Source: Clostridia bacterium
GTDB taxonomy: Bacteria > Bacillota > Clostridia > Christensenellales > UBA1242
DNA: 20,850 nt
Reading direction: 5' to 3'
Assembly: GCA_017537515.1 (NCBI GenBank)
Contig: JAFYKO010000182.1
Coordinates: 1-20,850, forward strand
Shown: piece after piece, positions 7,166-14,832 of the stretch
Layout of the letters: each line of letters opens with the position of its first letter
Numbering within the stretch: position 1 is the stretch's first letter
The notes under the pieces: generated by a model
Told to the model about the DNA's origin: nothing
The model's input: the letters and a program-made list of their open reading frames with translations, nothing else
Database searches by the model: none
Position numbers and translations under genes: made by a program

Positions 7166-7374
7166 GATAAGTGTTTCCTTTTAAATATTTTTCATAATCG
7201 CCCGTCCCCCAAGAGGTAGCTTTCTCACACTTTGGGTTTTGGGCGGGTTGAGGTTTGGTTGTAATGGCTGATGATTAATAAATATTTTATGCCTTGAAGT
7301 GCAAAATAATACATTCAGAGCGAGCCAAAAACTTGCTTTTTTGAGTCAAATTTTGCTTATTACAACTCATACTC
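7166..7374 (-). promoter_or_regulatory. Long 5' leader of the asp23-fakA operon
   Basis: Between the predicted promoter and the TTG start lies a leader of about 200 nt. Its last third is GC-rich and can fold: on the minus strand CGCCC near 7241-7246 can pair with GGGCG near 7199-7203, with further CCCAA/TTGGG pairing inside. I do not recognise a known riboswitch, T-box or ribosomal-protein leader. A possible 27-codon frame starting at an ATG near 7372 has no convincing SD. Confidence 0.4.
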
Positions 7375-7380
7375 TCTTAT

Positions 7381-7409
7381 AATATACTATAAAATACAAA
7401 CTTTTTCAA
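7381..7409 (-). promoter_or_regulatory. Promoter of the asp23-fakA operon
   Basis: On the minus strand TTGAAA (7404-7409) and TATATT (7381-7386) are spaced 17 bp apart. Confidence 0.6.
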
Positions 7410-7449
7410 GTCTTTTTTAAGAAATTTTCAAAAAATTTTACAAAACCCC

Positions 7450-7478
7450 TTGCAAAATTTTGTTTTTTTTGGTAAACT
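7450..7478 (+). promoter_or_regulatory. Promoter of rpmB
   Basis: TTGCAA (7450-7455) and TAAACT (7473-7478) have a 17-bp spacer. The decamer GTAAACTAAG around the -10 is repeated exactly at the trxB promoter. Confidence 0.65.
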
Positions 7479-7516
7479 AAGGGGGTAAAGAAGAAAACTA
7501 CTTAAAGGAGAACAAA

Positions 7517-7720
7517 ATGAGCAGAGTATGTGAAATTTGCGGAAAAGGCAAAATGCCTTGCAAAAAAGTTGCTACACACAGCCAATGGGTTACAAGAAGA
7601 ACAAACAAACAAGCAGAAGTAAATCTTCAAACTGCAACCATTTTAGTTGACGGACAAGAAAAACGTGTCAAGGCTTGCACTAAGTGTATCAAAACTATCA
7701 ACAAAAAAACCGCTATCTAA
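7517..7720 (+). CDS. rpmB: 50S ribosomal protein L28, zinc-finger form
   Basis: The 67-aa protein matches bacterial L28: CEICGKGKMPCKKVATHSQ, then RRTNKQAEVNLQ, VDGQEKRVKACTKCIKT. The two Cys pairs (CEIC and CTKC) mark the zinc-binding variant, in contrast to the Cys-free paralogue that many bacteria use under zinc limitation. L28 is a structural protein of the large ribosomal subunit. The gene is a single transcription unit with its own promoter, SD AAAGGAG, and an A/T-rich terminator. In many Bacillota rpmB lies next to yloU and fakA, transcribed divergently, as it is here. Confidence 0.95.
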   Translation: MSRVCEICGKGKMPCKKVATHSQWVTRRTNKQAEVNLQTATILVDGQEKRVKACTKCIKTINKKTAI

Positions 7721-7730
7721 TAGACAATCA

Positions 7731-7772
7731 AAAAAATTATAACTTATTTTTCAAAGTTATAAATTTTTTTTT
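7731..7772 (+). terminator. Terminator of rpmB
   Basis: An A-tract followed by TTATAACT (7737-7744) pairs with AGTTATAA (7755-7762), and a T run of nine follows. Confidence 0.7.
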
Positions 7773-7782
7773 GCAAAAACAA

Positions 7783-7811
7783 TTGCTATTTTGCAAAAAC
7801 TTGTGTAAACT
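7783..7811 (+). promoter_or_regulatory. Promoter of trxB
   Basis: TTGCTA (7783-7788) and TAAACT (7806-7811) are spaced 17 bp apart. The SD is AGGAG in TTTCAGGAGAAAAC just before the ATG. Confidence 0.6.
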
Positions 7812-7848
7812 AAGATAGTATTTTTTTAAATTTCAGGAGAAAACAAGA

Positions 7849-8769
7849 ATGTATGATATCATAATCGTTGGCGGAGGCCCAGCAGGCCTTACCGCTTCAA
7901 TCTATGCACTAAGAGCAAGAAAAACAGTGCTTTTGGTGGAAAAAATGGTAATAGGTGGACAAGTTACCCAAACAGACAACATCGAAAACTATCCAGGCTT
8001 TGAAAGTATCTCAGGCCCAGAACTTTCAATGAAGATGTATGAACAAGCAGAAAAACTTGGGCTTAAAACAGTGTATTCTGACGTAAAGTCTATGCAACTT
8101 GAAGGCGACATCAAAAAGGTTGAAACCTTTGACGGAGAGTTCGAGGCAAAGGCTGTCATCCTTGCAATGGGTGCTGTTGCGAGAAATCTTGACATCGACA
8201 GCGAGCGTGAGTTTAGAGGCAAGGGCGTGAGTTATTGTGCAACTTGCGACGGAAACTTCTATAAAAACAAAGTCGTTGCGGTTGTTGGAGGAGGAAATAG
8301 TTCCGTTGGCGAAGCACTTTATTTATCAAACATCGCAAGCAAGGTTTACCTCATCCACAGACGTGAGGAGTTTAGGGCAGAAAAGGTTATTATGCAAAAG
8401 GTAAACGAAATCGCACAGACAACCGGCAAGATTGAAATTATAACCAACTCAGTTGTAAAAGACATCGAGGGCAATGGAAAGGTTGAAAGCATAATTCTCA
8501 CCAACCTAGCAGAAAAAACCGAGAATGAAATAGCCGTTGATGGAGTGTTTGTCGCAATAGGCAGAAAGCCTGACACCGGACTGCTTGAAGGTGTGATTGA
8601 ACTTGATGCAAGTGGTTATATCATCACCGATGAAGAGATGAAGACAAATGTTAAGGGCGTATTCGCCGCTGGTGATGTGAGGAAAAAAGGCCTCAAACAA
8701 ATCGTAACAGCTTGCAGTGATGGTGCTATTGCTGCAACTGAGGCAATAGAAATGCTTAACAAACGTTAA
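7849..8769 (+). CDS. trxB: Thioredoxin-disulfide reductase
   Basis: This 306-aa flavoprotein moves electrons from NADPH through FAD and a Cys pair to thioredoxin in the cytosol. The FAD motif GGGPAGLTA (8-16) is at the N-terminus; the redox-active pair is CATC (130-133) in GVSYCATCDGNFY; the NADPH-binding motif is VGGGNSSVGEALYL (146-159), followed by HRRE; and the second FAD motif GVFAAGDVRKKG is near the C-terminus. Length and domain order match low-molecular-weight TrxB. It has its own promoter and terminator, so it is probably a single-gene unit. Ferredoxin- or other flavin-dependent variants exist in Clostridia, but the NADPH motif here looks intact. Confidence 0.95.
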   Translation: MYDIIIVGGGPAGLTASIYALRARKTVLLVEKMVIGGQVTQTDNIENYPGFESISGPELSMKMYEQAEKLGLKTVYSDVKSMQLEGDIKKVETFDGEFEAKAVILAMGAVARNLDIDSEREFRGKGVSYCATCDGNFYKNKVVAVVGGGNSSVGEALYLSNIASKVYLIHRREEFRAEKVIMQKVNEIAQTTGKIEIITNSVVKDIEGNGKVESIILTNLAEKTENEIAVDGVFVAIGRKPDTGLLEGVIELDASGYIITDEEMKTNVKGVFAAGDVRKKGLKQIVTACSDGAIAATEAIEMLNKR

Positions 8770-8816
8770 AAAATCCACATCATTCAAAAACCCTTGAAAT
8801 AATCAAGGATAGATAT

Positions 8817-8858
8817 AACTTGGGGAAATACCTAAACTATTTTCTCCAAGTTTTATTT
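8817..8858 (+). terminator. Terminator of trxB
   Basis: AACTTGGGGAAA (8817-8828) pairs with TTTCTCCAAGTT (8841-8852) with one G-T pair, followed by a T-rich tract. Confidence 0.7.
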
Positions 8859-8870
8859 ATACCTACTTGC

Positions 8871-8900
8871 AAAAAAGCCACCAAATAAAGGTGGTCTTGT
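8871..8900 (-). terminator. Terminator of the AAA+/HExxH-VWA operon
   Basis: On the minus strand CCACC (8890-8894) pairs with GGTGG (8878-8882) and is followed by C and six T, right after the end of the HExxH-VWA gene. Confidence 0.7.
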
Positions 8901-8903
8901 TTT

Positions 8904-10523
8904 TTACATTTCACGTTCTTGTTCAAATCTTTGCATAAGCTTCTCCGGGTCTACAAAAATAACCTTTCCAGAAGTTGGATGGAAGTCTTGGTTTTCGAAC
9001 ACAAGCCATTTGATGGATTTGTATTTTTTGTCGGTTAGGGTGAACCTGTCATATCCGTCCGTAAAGACTATTTTGTTTGTCTCACGCTTTTTTGAGAAAT
9101 ATTGCACTGCGGTTTCAAAACTTGTTCCGCCTCGTCCTCGAATATTGAAAGTGTCAATATCTCGGTTGCTTTTTATTTCTGTGAATCCATAGAAATTGGT
9201 ATCAAAACATCCCACAAACAAACGTGATTCTTTTAGGAGTGGTTTGAGTTGTCTTAAAAAATTCCTCAAAAGCTCATCACTAACTGACCCGCTTGTGTCA
9301 AGCATAACTTCGGTGCGTGATTTTTCGTCTACGTCAAAAGAACCTATGCGGGCACTGTAGCCATTTTCTTCGTCGGCTCTGCGATAACTCCATCTGTCTT
9401 CCTCTTTGTCAAGCTCGTACCTAAGAAGTTTTTTCCAATTTACAACCGGTTTTGCTGTGCCAACCTCTCCTAGTGTGCCATTAGCGTCGCCCATTCCATA
9501 GCCGGCTTGCTTCGCTTGACTTGCAAGATGCTCTCGAATCTTCTTGCCAAGTTCTTCTTTCTTTTCTTTGTTGGCCTTGCTGAATGCCTTCTCAATCTCT
9601 TTTGGGTCAATCTTTTCCCCATTTTCGTCTTCAAGCACTATTTGCTTTTTCTCTTCTGGGCGTTGTTCTTTTTGCTTTTGCTTTTTCTCTAGTTTTTCCT
9701 CTCTCTTCAATGCCTTTTCCCAAATATTGTGATGGTCGTGTGCATTGTGCTGAGGTTTGCCATTTTCATCTAGAACAAGTTTGCCCCTTCCATTTTTTCC
9801 GTTTTGAGGATTCCCGCTGTTGTTTTGAGAATCACCACCGCCTTGTCCTTGTCCTTCGCCTTGCTGTTGTCCTTCGCCTTGCTGTTGCCCTTCGCCCTGT
9901 CCTTCGCCTTGCTGTTGTCCTTCGCCGTCTTGACTTCCTTCTTGTTGTCCTTGCCCACTTTGTTGCCCGCTTTGTTGCCCACTTTGTTGTTGTCCACTTT
10001 GTTGTTGTTCGCTTTGGCTCTGCTGTCCGCCTTGCCCTTGTCCGCCTTGTTGCCCTTGTCCGCCTTGGCTTTGTTGTTCTTGCGTGTTTTGGGCATTACT
10101 TTGCATTTGTGAAAGCTGTTGTTGAAGTTGTTTGTAAAGTTCGTTGTAAACATCTTCCGCAGATTGATTTAGGGCATTTGGCATATCAACCATATCTTGT
10201 ATGCCTTTCAGTCCTTGTTCTTTCAAGATTTGGTTAATAACCGCATCGGTTGCGATATTCCAAATTTGAGGGTCTTTGTTTTTGCTTCTTTTTATATGGT
10301 CAAAGGCAACGTGCATAACCTCGTGGGCCACAACAAAAGTTTTTTCGTCATAAGAAAGCGATTTCATAAAATCTGGCGAATAATACACAGTTTGCCCGTC
10401 AGTGCAAGCAGTTGGGACTCTTTTTTCTTCCTTAAACTTAAGGTTTGACATAGTCGCACCAAGAAGCGGGAATTTGCTTAATACTGAATTTTTTACGCCC
10501 TCAATATTTACTGCTTCGCTCAT
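8904..10523 (-). CDS. DUF2201-type protein: HExxH metallopeptidase-like domain plus VWA-like domain
   Basis: The 539-aa protein starts with a metallopeptidase-like domain carrying HEVMHVAFDH (67-76), whose two His and Glu form a zincin motif, followed by IWNIATDAVIN (87-97), typical of this family. Residues about 130-240 are almost all Gln, Gly, Ser and Glu, then a charged helical stretch follows. The C-terminus is VWA-like: MLDTSGSVS (407-415) matches the MIDAS DxSxS, GRGGTSFETA adds the Thr, and FTDGYD a further Asp. Proteins of this kind are known to sit beside MoxR AAA+ ATPases; that is exactly the context here. The substrate is unknown. SD AAGGAG precedes the ATG. Confidence 0.85.
   Translation of the reverse strand: MSEAVNIEGVKNSVLSKFPLLGATMSNLKFKEEKRVPTACTDGQTVYYSPDFMKSLSYDEKTFVVAHEVMHVAFDHIKRSKNKDPQIWNIATDAVINQILKEQGLKGIQDMVDMPNALNQSAEDVYNELYKQLQQQLSQMQSNAQNTQEQQSQGGQGQQGGQGQGGQQSQSEQQQSGQQQSGQQSGQQSGQGQQEGSQDGEGQQQGEGQGEGQQQGEGQQQGEGQGQGGGDSQNNSGNPQNGKNGRGKLVLDENGKPQHNAHDHHNIWEKALKREEKLEKKQKQKEQRPEEKKQIVLEDENGEKIDPKEIEKAFSKANKEKKEELGKKIREHLASQAKQAGYGMGDANGTLGEVGTAKPVVNWKKLLRYELDKEEDRWSYRRADEENGYSARIGSFDVDEKSRTEVMLDTSGSVSDELLRNFLRQLKPLLKESRLFVGCFDTNFYGFTEIKSNRDIDTFNIRGRGGTSFETAVQYFSKKRETNKIVFTDGYDRFTLTDKKYKSIKWLVFENQDFHPTSGKVIFVDPEKLMQRFEQEREM
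9778..10125 (-). repeat. Gln/Gly-coding low-complexity tract
   Basis: This tract inside the HExxH-VWA gene consists of imperfect short repeats encoding QQSGQQ, GQGEGQQQ and similar units. It probably forms a flexible linker between the peptidase-like and VWA-like domains and may vary in length between strains. Confidence 0.7.
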
Positions 10524-10601
10524 AATTTTCTCCTTTTAATAGTTGTCTAGATATCCACACTTTAAGTTGATTTGCTTTTTTCTCTTGTGCTTTGCGTGGG
10601 G

Positions 10602-11003
10602 TTAAATTTTATAAATCAAGCATAAAGCCTTGATTTCGTTAGACAGCTTGTCTACGTTGCTTGTCAGGATAATAATTTGCGTGTTTTCTGGAAGTTTATA
10701 GCCCGTTGCCCCTCTGTGTTTAAGAAACCCCGCAAATGCATATTGCTCTTTTTCGGAAAGTTTTTCAAGATTTTCAAGAACAAGAAAGCTTCTGTTTTTT
10801 TCAGAAGCCTCAAGCGAAAGCAAAAACTTTGGCTTTTCATAACCTTGTTCGCTTATCCTTAAAGCAAGTTGGTTTGCACCCAAAGAGCAGTCAAGAAAAA
10901 CACCATTTTTGAAAAAATCTGCCTTTAAACCTTCAATAATAAGTGGCCAAATAGAGTTGTTTTTTATGACCTTGATTAATTTCTCTTTTTCTTTTTCGTT
11001 CAT
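10602..11003 (-). CDS. Small degenerate AAA+ (pseudo-ATPase) protein
   Basis: The 133-aa protein is not a named family to me. Residues 73-116 (FLVLENLEKLSEKEQ ... KLPENTQIIILTSN) align along their length with Walker B to sensor 1 of the upstream AAA+ protein (LFIDEITNVKPAEQ ... KLPDNVVVVAAGNN). The position of the P-loop reads CSLGANQL (39-46) where the neighbour has GASGVGKT, so the Lys and Ser/Thr are lost, and Walker B Asp-Glu is replaced by Glu-Asn. It stops soon after sensor 1, without the lid. The SD-start string AGGTGAAAAAATG is identical to that of the AAA+ gene 15 bp upstream. I infer a non-hydrolysing subunit or regulator of the AAA+ ring. Confidence 0.75.
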   Translation of the reverse strand: MNEKEKEKLIKVIKNNSIWPLIIEGLKADFFKNGVFLDCSLGANQLALRISEQGYEKPKFLLSLEASEKNRSFLVLENLEKLSEKEQYAFAGFLKHRGATGYKLPENTQIIILTSNVDKLSNEIKALCLIYKI

Positions 11004-11018
11004 TTTTTCACCTGTTAT

Positions 11019-13277
11019 TTATGAATCATAATCATATGCGACATCGACGATACTGTTTTTAATCTTTTTTGCTAGTTTAGAATAATTAAATTGGTTGTCA
11101 TCAAGTTGTTTGGGTTCGACGCTTTTGCCTTTTTTTGAATCGTTGTTCAGTCCGCTAAGCAAAATCGCCCTTTCTTCATTGTCGCCAACCCATTTATAGT
11201 CAAACGTAGACAAAATCTCAACAGAAAGATATTTTGCAATAAATTTTCTTATGGTCTGAACATTCTCTTCGTCTACAGGCAAAAGCGAAAACGCAAGAGC
11301 GAGTTTATAGTCATATCCCACTGGGAGTCTTTCGGGGTCAAAATTGTTTGTAAGAATATCTTCAATAGTTGTAAATTTCTGTTTTGAGAAAGAAATTAAT
11401 GATGTTGCAACCTCGGTGCCAATTTTGTTTGCAAGAAGCTGTTTTGAAAGTACGCCATTGTTTGCATAAATTATATCAGAAACTTGTTCCCAGCCACGAG
11501 GGTCAAGGGCGTATTTTGGAGGCTCTTCGCTGTCGTATGGTGAATAAAACACACTGCTTCCATAAGTTCCCACAAATCTTGAAATAAGCGGATGGATTTT
11601 TGGAAGTCCATCTTTTCTTAAATCCGCTCCCCAAGTTATAAATTCTCGCACGTCGGGTTCGAGGTAGATATGACCTTCAAACCTTCTGAAAAGTGGCTCT
11701 GGCATATTATACGCCGCTTCGCTTTCTTGCTTGTTATTGCCCGCTGCAACGACAACGACATTGTCGGGAAGTTTTCCTATATTTGGGCCAATAGACCTAT
11801 TCAAAACCAAATGGAAAACAAGACTCTGCTCGGCTGGTTTTACGTTTGTTATTTCGTCAATAAAAAGTATGTGGTTTTTATCTGGTTCCGCTTCGCATTT
11901 TTTGCAAAGGTTTGAATACCACGCCGGAGACATCCAAATACTTTCTTTTGAAGTGTCGTTGTTTGGGAAAATTGTTTTGCCAATGACTTCCTCGGGAAGC
12001 ATACCATTTCTAAGCACGATTGACACAAAGTCTGGGTCGGCCTCTTCAATTCTTCTTGTTTTTCCGACACCGCTCGCACCGTGAAGCATAAAAGACTTGC
12101 CATTTTTAATGTAAAACTCAATTTGTTCGCTTACCGACAAATCTTCTTCTGCAACCCTAACTTCAAGAAGTGCAGACATATCTTTAAGTTTTTCAGACAT
12201 CTTTGGTTTTTCTCCTTTACTCTTTTTGTATTGAAAGGTTGGAATTTCAATTTCCTCGTCTTTTTCTTTTGTTGGATAACTATAAAATTCTAAACACGAA
12301 TTCAAAAAGTTTGTTTTGTTAAATTTGTAGTGTATAGGTTCTTTTGTCTCTGGATGAGTGTAACTTCTTTCTTTTTCCAAACCATTCAAAAAACATCTCA
12401 CATCACTGCTTGCCCATTGGTTTGCATTTGATTTGTCAGAGAGTGCAAATGGAATGCTGTCAATTAAAATATTTTCGGTTTTCAGAATCGCAACCTTTGC
12501 GGTGCCGTCGCCGTTAGGATTGATTTCAGTTGGCATATTTTCCCAGTTTTCTATTTTCCAAGCAATAGGGGAAACCTCAAACCAAGTTGGCTCGGTTTTT
12601 ACCCTTTCTTCTTTTGAAGCAAACCACGTTTCGTATTTGTTTAATGGATTGGGATTTTGCATAAGGACATATTTCGAGTTGTTGAATTTGTATTCCTTGC
12701 AAACTTCTCCTTTGGCACCAAGATAAGCCTTTCCGCTTTTTTCTAGTTTTTGCCTTTTGTGTAATGAGTTTAGTTGAGCGATAAAAAATTTACCAAAAAC
12801 CGCATTTTGAGGCATTTCTCCCAAAAATACTCTTCCGTTTTTTAAATTTTCTTCCCAATGTTCAGGATTTGACTTTGGGAAAAGTGCGTCTTTGTATTTA
12901 ATCATCTGCCTTACGTCAAGATTAATCATCGGCTTAATTCCGCAACTTCCAATAGATGGTTGACCTCTGAAAAAACTTGAGTTGCTTGAAATCATAGATG
13001 CTTGACTTTTAAAAACAATTTTATCTTCAATAGGAGTGCGAGTCATAATCGCAAACGCCCATTCTCGACTGCTATCACATTTTGAACCACACGCAATCGC
13101 AAAATCGGAGTGCTTAAAATTATCCAAAGAAAAAGATTCTTCTTTGCTTTGTATGTAAACAATATCATTTGTAGGCACAGAGTTTAGATGCACATCTTTA
13201 TAATTCGCCTCAGTTCGGATTATCGCTGGAACGATAAGTTCACGCACAATATCAAGATTTGCATTGTTTTTACTCAT
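11019..13277 (-). CDS. MoxR-type AAA+ ATPase with N-terminal DUF6273-like region
   Basis: The 752-aa protein has its ATPase core in the C-terminal half: Walker A GASGVGKT (400-407), Walker B ILFIDE (470-475), sensor 1 AAGNN (511-515), and PEPLFRRF (527-534) with the likely Arg finger. MoxR ATPases act as chaperones or remodelers for VWA-domain partners. Residues about 148-335 resemble DUF6273, which is otherwise found in secreted or modular proteins: GEMPQNAVF, GKAYLGAKG, KYVLM, WFEVSPIAWKI, then ILIDSIPFA and WASSDVRCFLNG. This fusion is unusual for MoxR. The first 140 residues are unrecognised. It heads an operon with the pseudo-ATPase and HExxH-VWA genes. Start is supported by AGGTG and a strong promoter. 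Confidence 0.85.
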   Translation of the reverse strand: MSKNNANLDIVRELIVPAIIRTEANYKDVHLNSVPTNDIVYIQSKEESFSLDNFKHSDFAIACGSKCDSSREWAFAIMTRTPIEDKIVFKSQASMISSNSSFFRGQPSIGSCGIKPMINLDVRQMIKYKDALFPKSNPEHWEENLKNGRVFLGEMPQNAVFGKFFIAQLNSLHKRQKLEKSGKAYLGAKGEVCKEYKFNNSKYVLMQNPNPLNKYETWFASKEERVKTEPTWFEVSPIAWKIENWENMPTEINPNGDGTAKVAILKTENILIDSIPFALSDKSNANQWASSDVRCFLNGLEKERSYTHPETKEPIHYKFNKTNFLNSCLEFYSYPTKEKDEEIEIPTFQYKKSKGEKPKMSEKLKDMSALLEVRVAEEDLSVSEQIEFYIKNGKSFMLHGASGVGKTRRIEEADPDFVSIVLRNGMLPEEVIGKTIFPNNDTSKESIWMSPAWYSNLCKKCEAEPDKNHILFIDEITNVKPAEQSLVFHLVLNRSIGPNIGKLPDNVVVVAAGNNKQESEAAYNMPEPLFRRFEGHIYLEPDVREFITWGADLRKDGLPKIHPLISRFVGTYGSSVFYSPYDSEEPPKYALDPRGWEQVSDIIYANNGVLSKQLLANKIGTEVATSLISFSKQKFTTIEDILTNNFDPERLPVGYDYKLALAFSLLPVDEENVQTIRKFIAKYLSVEILSTFDYKWVGDNEERAILLSGLNNDSKKGKSVEPKQLDDNQFNYSKLAKKIKNSIVDVAYDYDS

Positions 13278-13307
13278 TTTTTCACCTCTCTAATAACATT
13301 TTTTATT

Positions 13308-13336
13308 ATTTTAACATATAAGGCATTAAAAGTCAA
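13308..13336 (-). promoter_or_regulatory. Promoter of the AAA+/HExxH-VWA operon
   Basis: On the minus strand TTGACT (13331-13336) and TAAAAT (13308-13313) are separated by 17 bp, about 35 bp before the AAA+ start codon. Confidence 0.7.
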
Positions 13337-13447
13337 TACAGACTTTTTCCTTTCAATCACGATTATATATTAGATTTTATTTGTTTTTTTGAAAAGGAAT
13401 TTTATTTTTTTTACTTGGCAACAATAATTTTATTTAAGGAGGATTTT

Positions 13448-14698
13448 ATGAAGCCATTAGAAATGGAAACAAAAAACATTGAAGCTTATTTTATGAATTG
13501 GGATATGATGTACCCAAAACCTTACGACAAAGAAACCACTTCGCCATTTACAAAAACGAGAGTTATTTTGATGAACGGCACCGAGTTTGAAAGTAACTGG
13601 TTTTTGCACCAATTTGCAAGAAACTGCAACGACCAAGATTTAAGGCGAGAGATTGCAAGGGTTCGAGCCCAAGAACAGCAACAGCAAAAGAGAATAAGTT
13701 GTTTGAAACCCATCAACGAAAATATGCTTGAAACAACAATCTCTTATGAACAACTTGCAATAGAACTCACCGCAATTCTTGCACAAAACGAAAAAGATAT
13801 CAACAACCGCAACGCACTGGATTTTGCCCTACTTGAAGACTTTGACCACCTTTACAGATTCTCAAACCTTTTAAAGACAGATTTTGACATCGACGCAAAA
13901 CACCTTGTTGGAGCCTACACAGAAATTATGCCGGCACGTCCAACAATTTCACACCACAGACATCCGCTTGACAACGTTCGATACCCTATGGACAGCAGAA
14001 CCGCAGACGCATTCTCACTTCTTGTTGGGAATATCATCACCGCCGCCGAGCAACAAACTATGAATTTTTATATGAATATGGCACAGATGTACAAAAACCA
14101 TATTGGACGTCAACTATTTGCAGAAATCGGAATGGTTGAAGAAGAACACGTAACTCAATACGAAAGCCTTAAAGACCCAAACTGCACGTGGCTTGAACAA
14201 TGGGTTATGCACGAATTCACAGAGTGTTATTTGTATTTCTCAATGATGAACGACGAAAGCGATGAATACATTCGTGAAATTTGGGCAGACCACTACGAAA
14301 TGGAGTGTGCACACCTCAAAAAAGCAGTAGAAATGCTTGAAAAGTATGAAGGAAAACGAGCAGAAGACGTTCTTCCATCTCTTGCATTCCCAAAACTTTT
14401 AAAATTTGGAAGCAACATAGATTATGTTCGGAAAGTCCTCAAAACAGCAAACTACACAAGCAAACTTGAAGAATATGTCAACGTATGCGACCTAGACGCA
14501 AACGACCGCTTTTTTGAATATAACTACTTCTTAAACAACCCAAAATCTCACACAGCAAGCCACGGGGTTATTAATCGCACAATAGACAAACTCGGCAGAG
14601 ACTACCGTTTCCAAGTTGACGAACATCCACTCGACTGTTTAAGAGATAGGATGATAGACAACACAACTCTTGGACGCACTCCAAGTGATAATCTCTAA
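13448..14698 (+). CDS. Ferritin-like protein with three ExxH helix pairs
   Basis: The start is placed at 13448 because AAGGAGG (13436-13442) lies just before it; an in-frame upstream ATG at 13415 has no SD. The 416-aa protein is largely helical. Three helix pairs each show a Glu on the first helix and an acidic-xx-His on the second: E101/E106 with EDFDH (130-134), E201 with EEEH (231-234), and E256/E259 with EMECAH (284-289). That is the ferritin/rubrerythrin di-iron ligand pattern, but repeated one and a half times. No rubredoxin-type Cys pairs are present. Oxygen or peroxide detoxification is a guess; the function is unknown. It is divergent from the AAA+ operon and ends at a terminator. 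Confidence 0.6.
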   Translation: MKPLEMETKNIEAYFMNWDMMYPKPYDKETTSPFTKTRVILMNGTEFESNWFLHQFARNCNDQDLRREIARVRAQEQQQQKRISCLKPINENMLETTISYEQLAIELTAILAQNEKDINNRNALDFALLEDFDHLYRFSNLLKTDFDIDAKHLVGAYTEIMPARPTISHHRHPLDNVRYPMDSRTADAFSLLVGNIITAAEQQTMNFYMNMAQMYKNHIGRQLFAEIGMVEEEHVTQYESLKDPNCTWLEQWVMHEFTECYLYFSMMNDESDEYIREIWADHYEMECAHLKKAVEMLEKYEGKRAEDVLPSLAFPKLLKFGSNIDYVRKVLKTANYTSKLEEYVNVCDLDANDRFFEYNYFLNNPKSHTASHGVINRTIDKLGRDYRFQVDEHPLDCLRDRMIDNTTLGRTPSDNL

Positions 14699-14704
14699 CC
14701 CCCA

Positions 14705-14732
14705 AACACCATCAATCTTTGGTGTTTTTTTA
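14705..14732 (+). terminator. Terminator after the ferritin-like gene
   Basis: AACACCA (14705-14711) pairs with TGGTGTT (14720-14726), followed by a T run. Confidence 0.8.
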
Positions 14733-14832
14733 TTTGTTTTCACCCCAGCAAACAAAAAATGTCAAGATATTGCAAAAGTTCTGTTTTTTAGCGGTGATGA
14801 ATGTGGTAATATCAGGACGAAAAGGAGGCAAA

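Noticed and set aside
7290..7374. A 27-codon leader peptide before asp23-fakA
   Set aside because: No convincing SD, and no codon run that would suggest attenuation.
9584..10237. A 217-codon plus-strand frame opposite the HExxH-VWA gene
   Set aside because: It is the antisense of the Gln/Gly low-complexity tract and has no SD.
13415..13447. Upstream start for the ferritin-like gene
   Set aside because: The ATG at 13415 lacks an SD, while 13448 has AAGGAGG at proper distance.
14719..14832. Upstream start for spoIIAA
   Set aside because: It would begin inside the preceding terminator and add residues that no SpoIIAA has.
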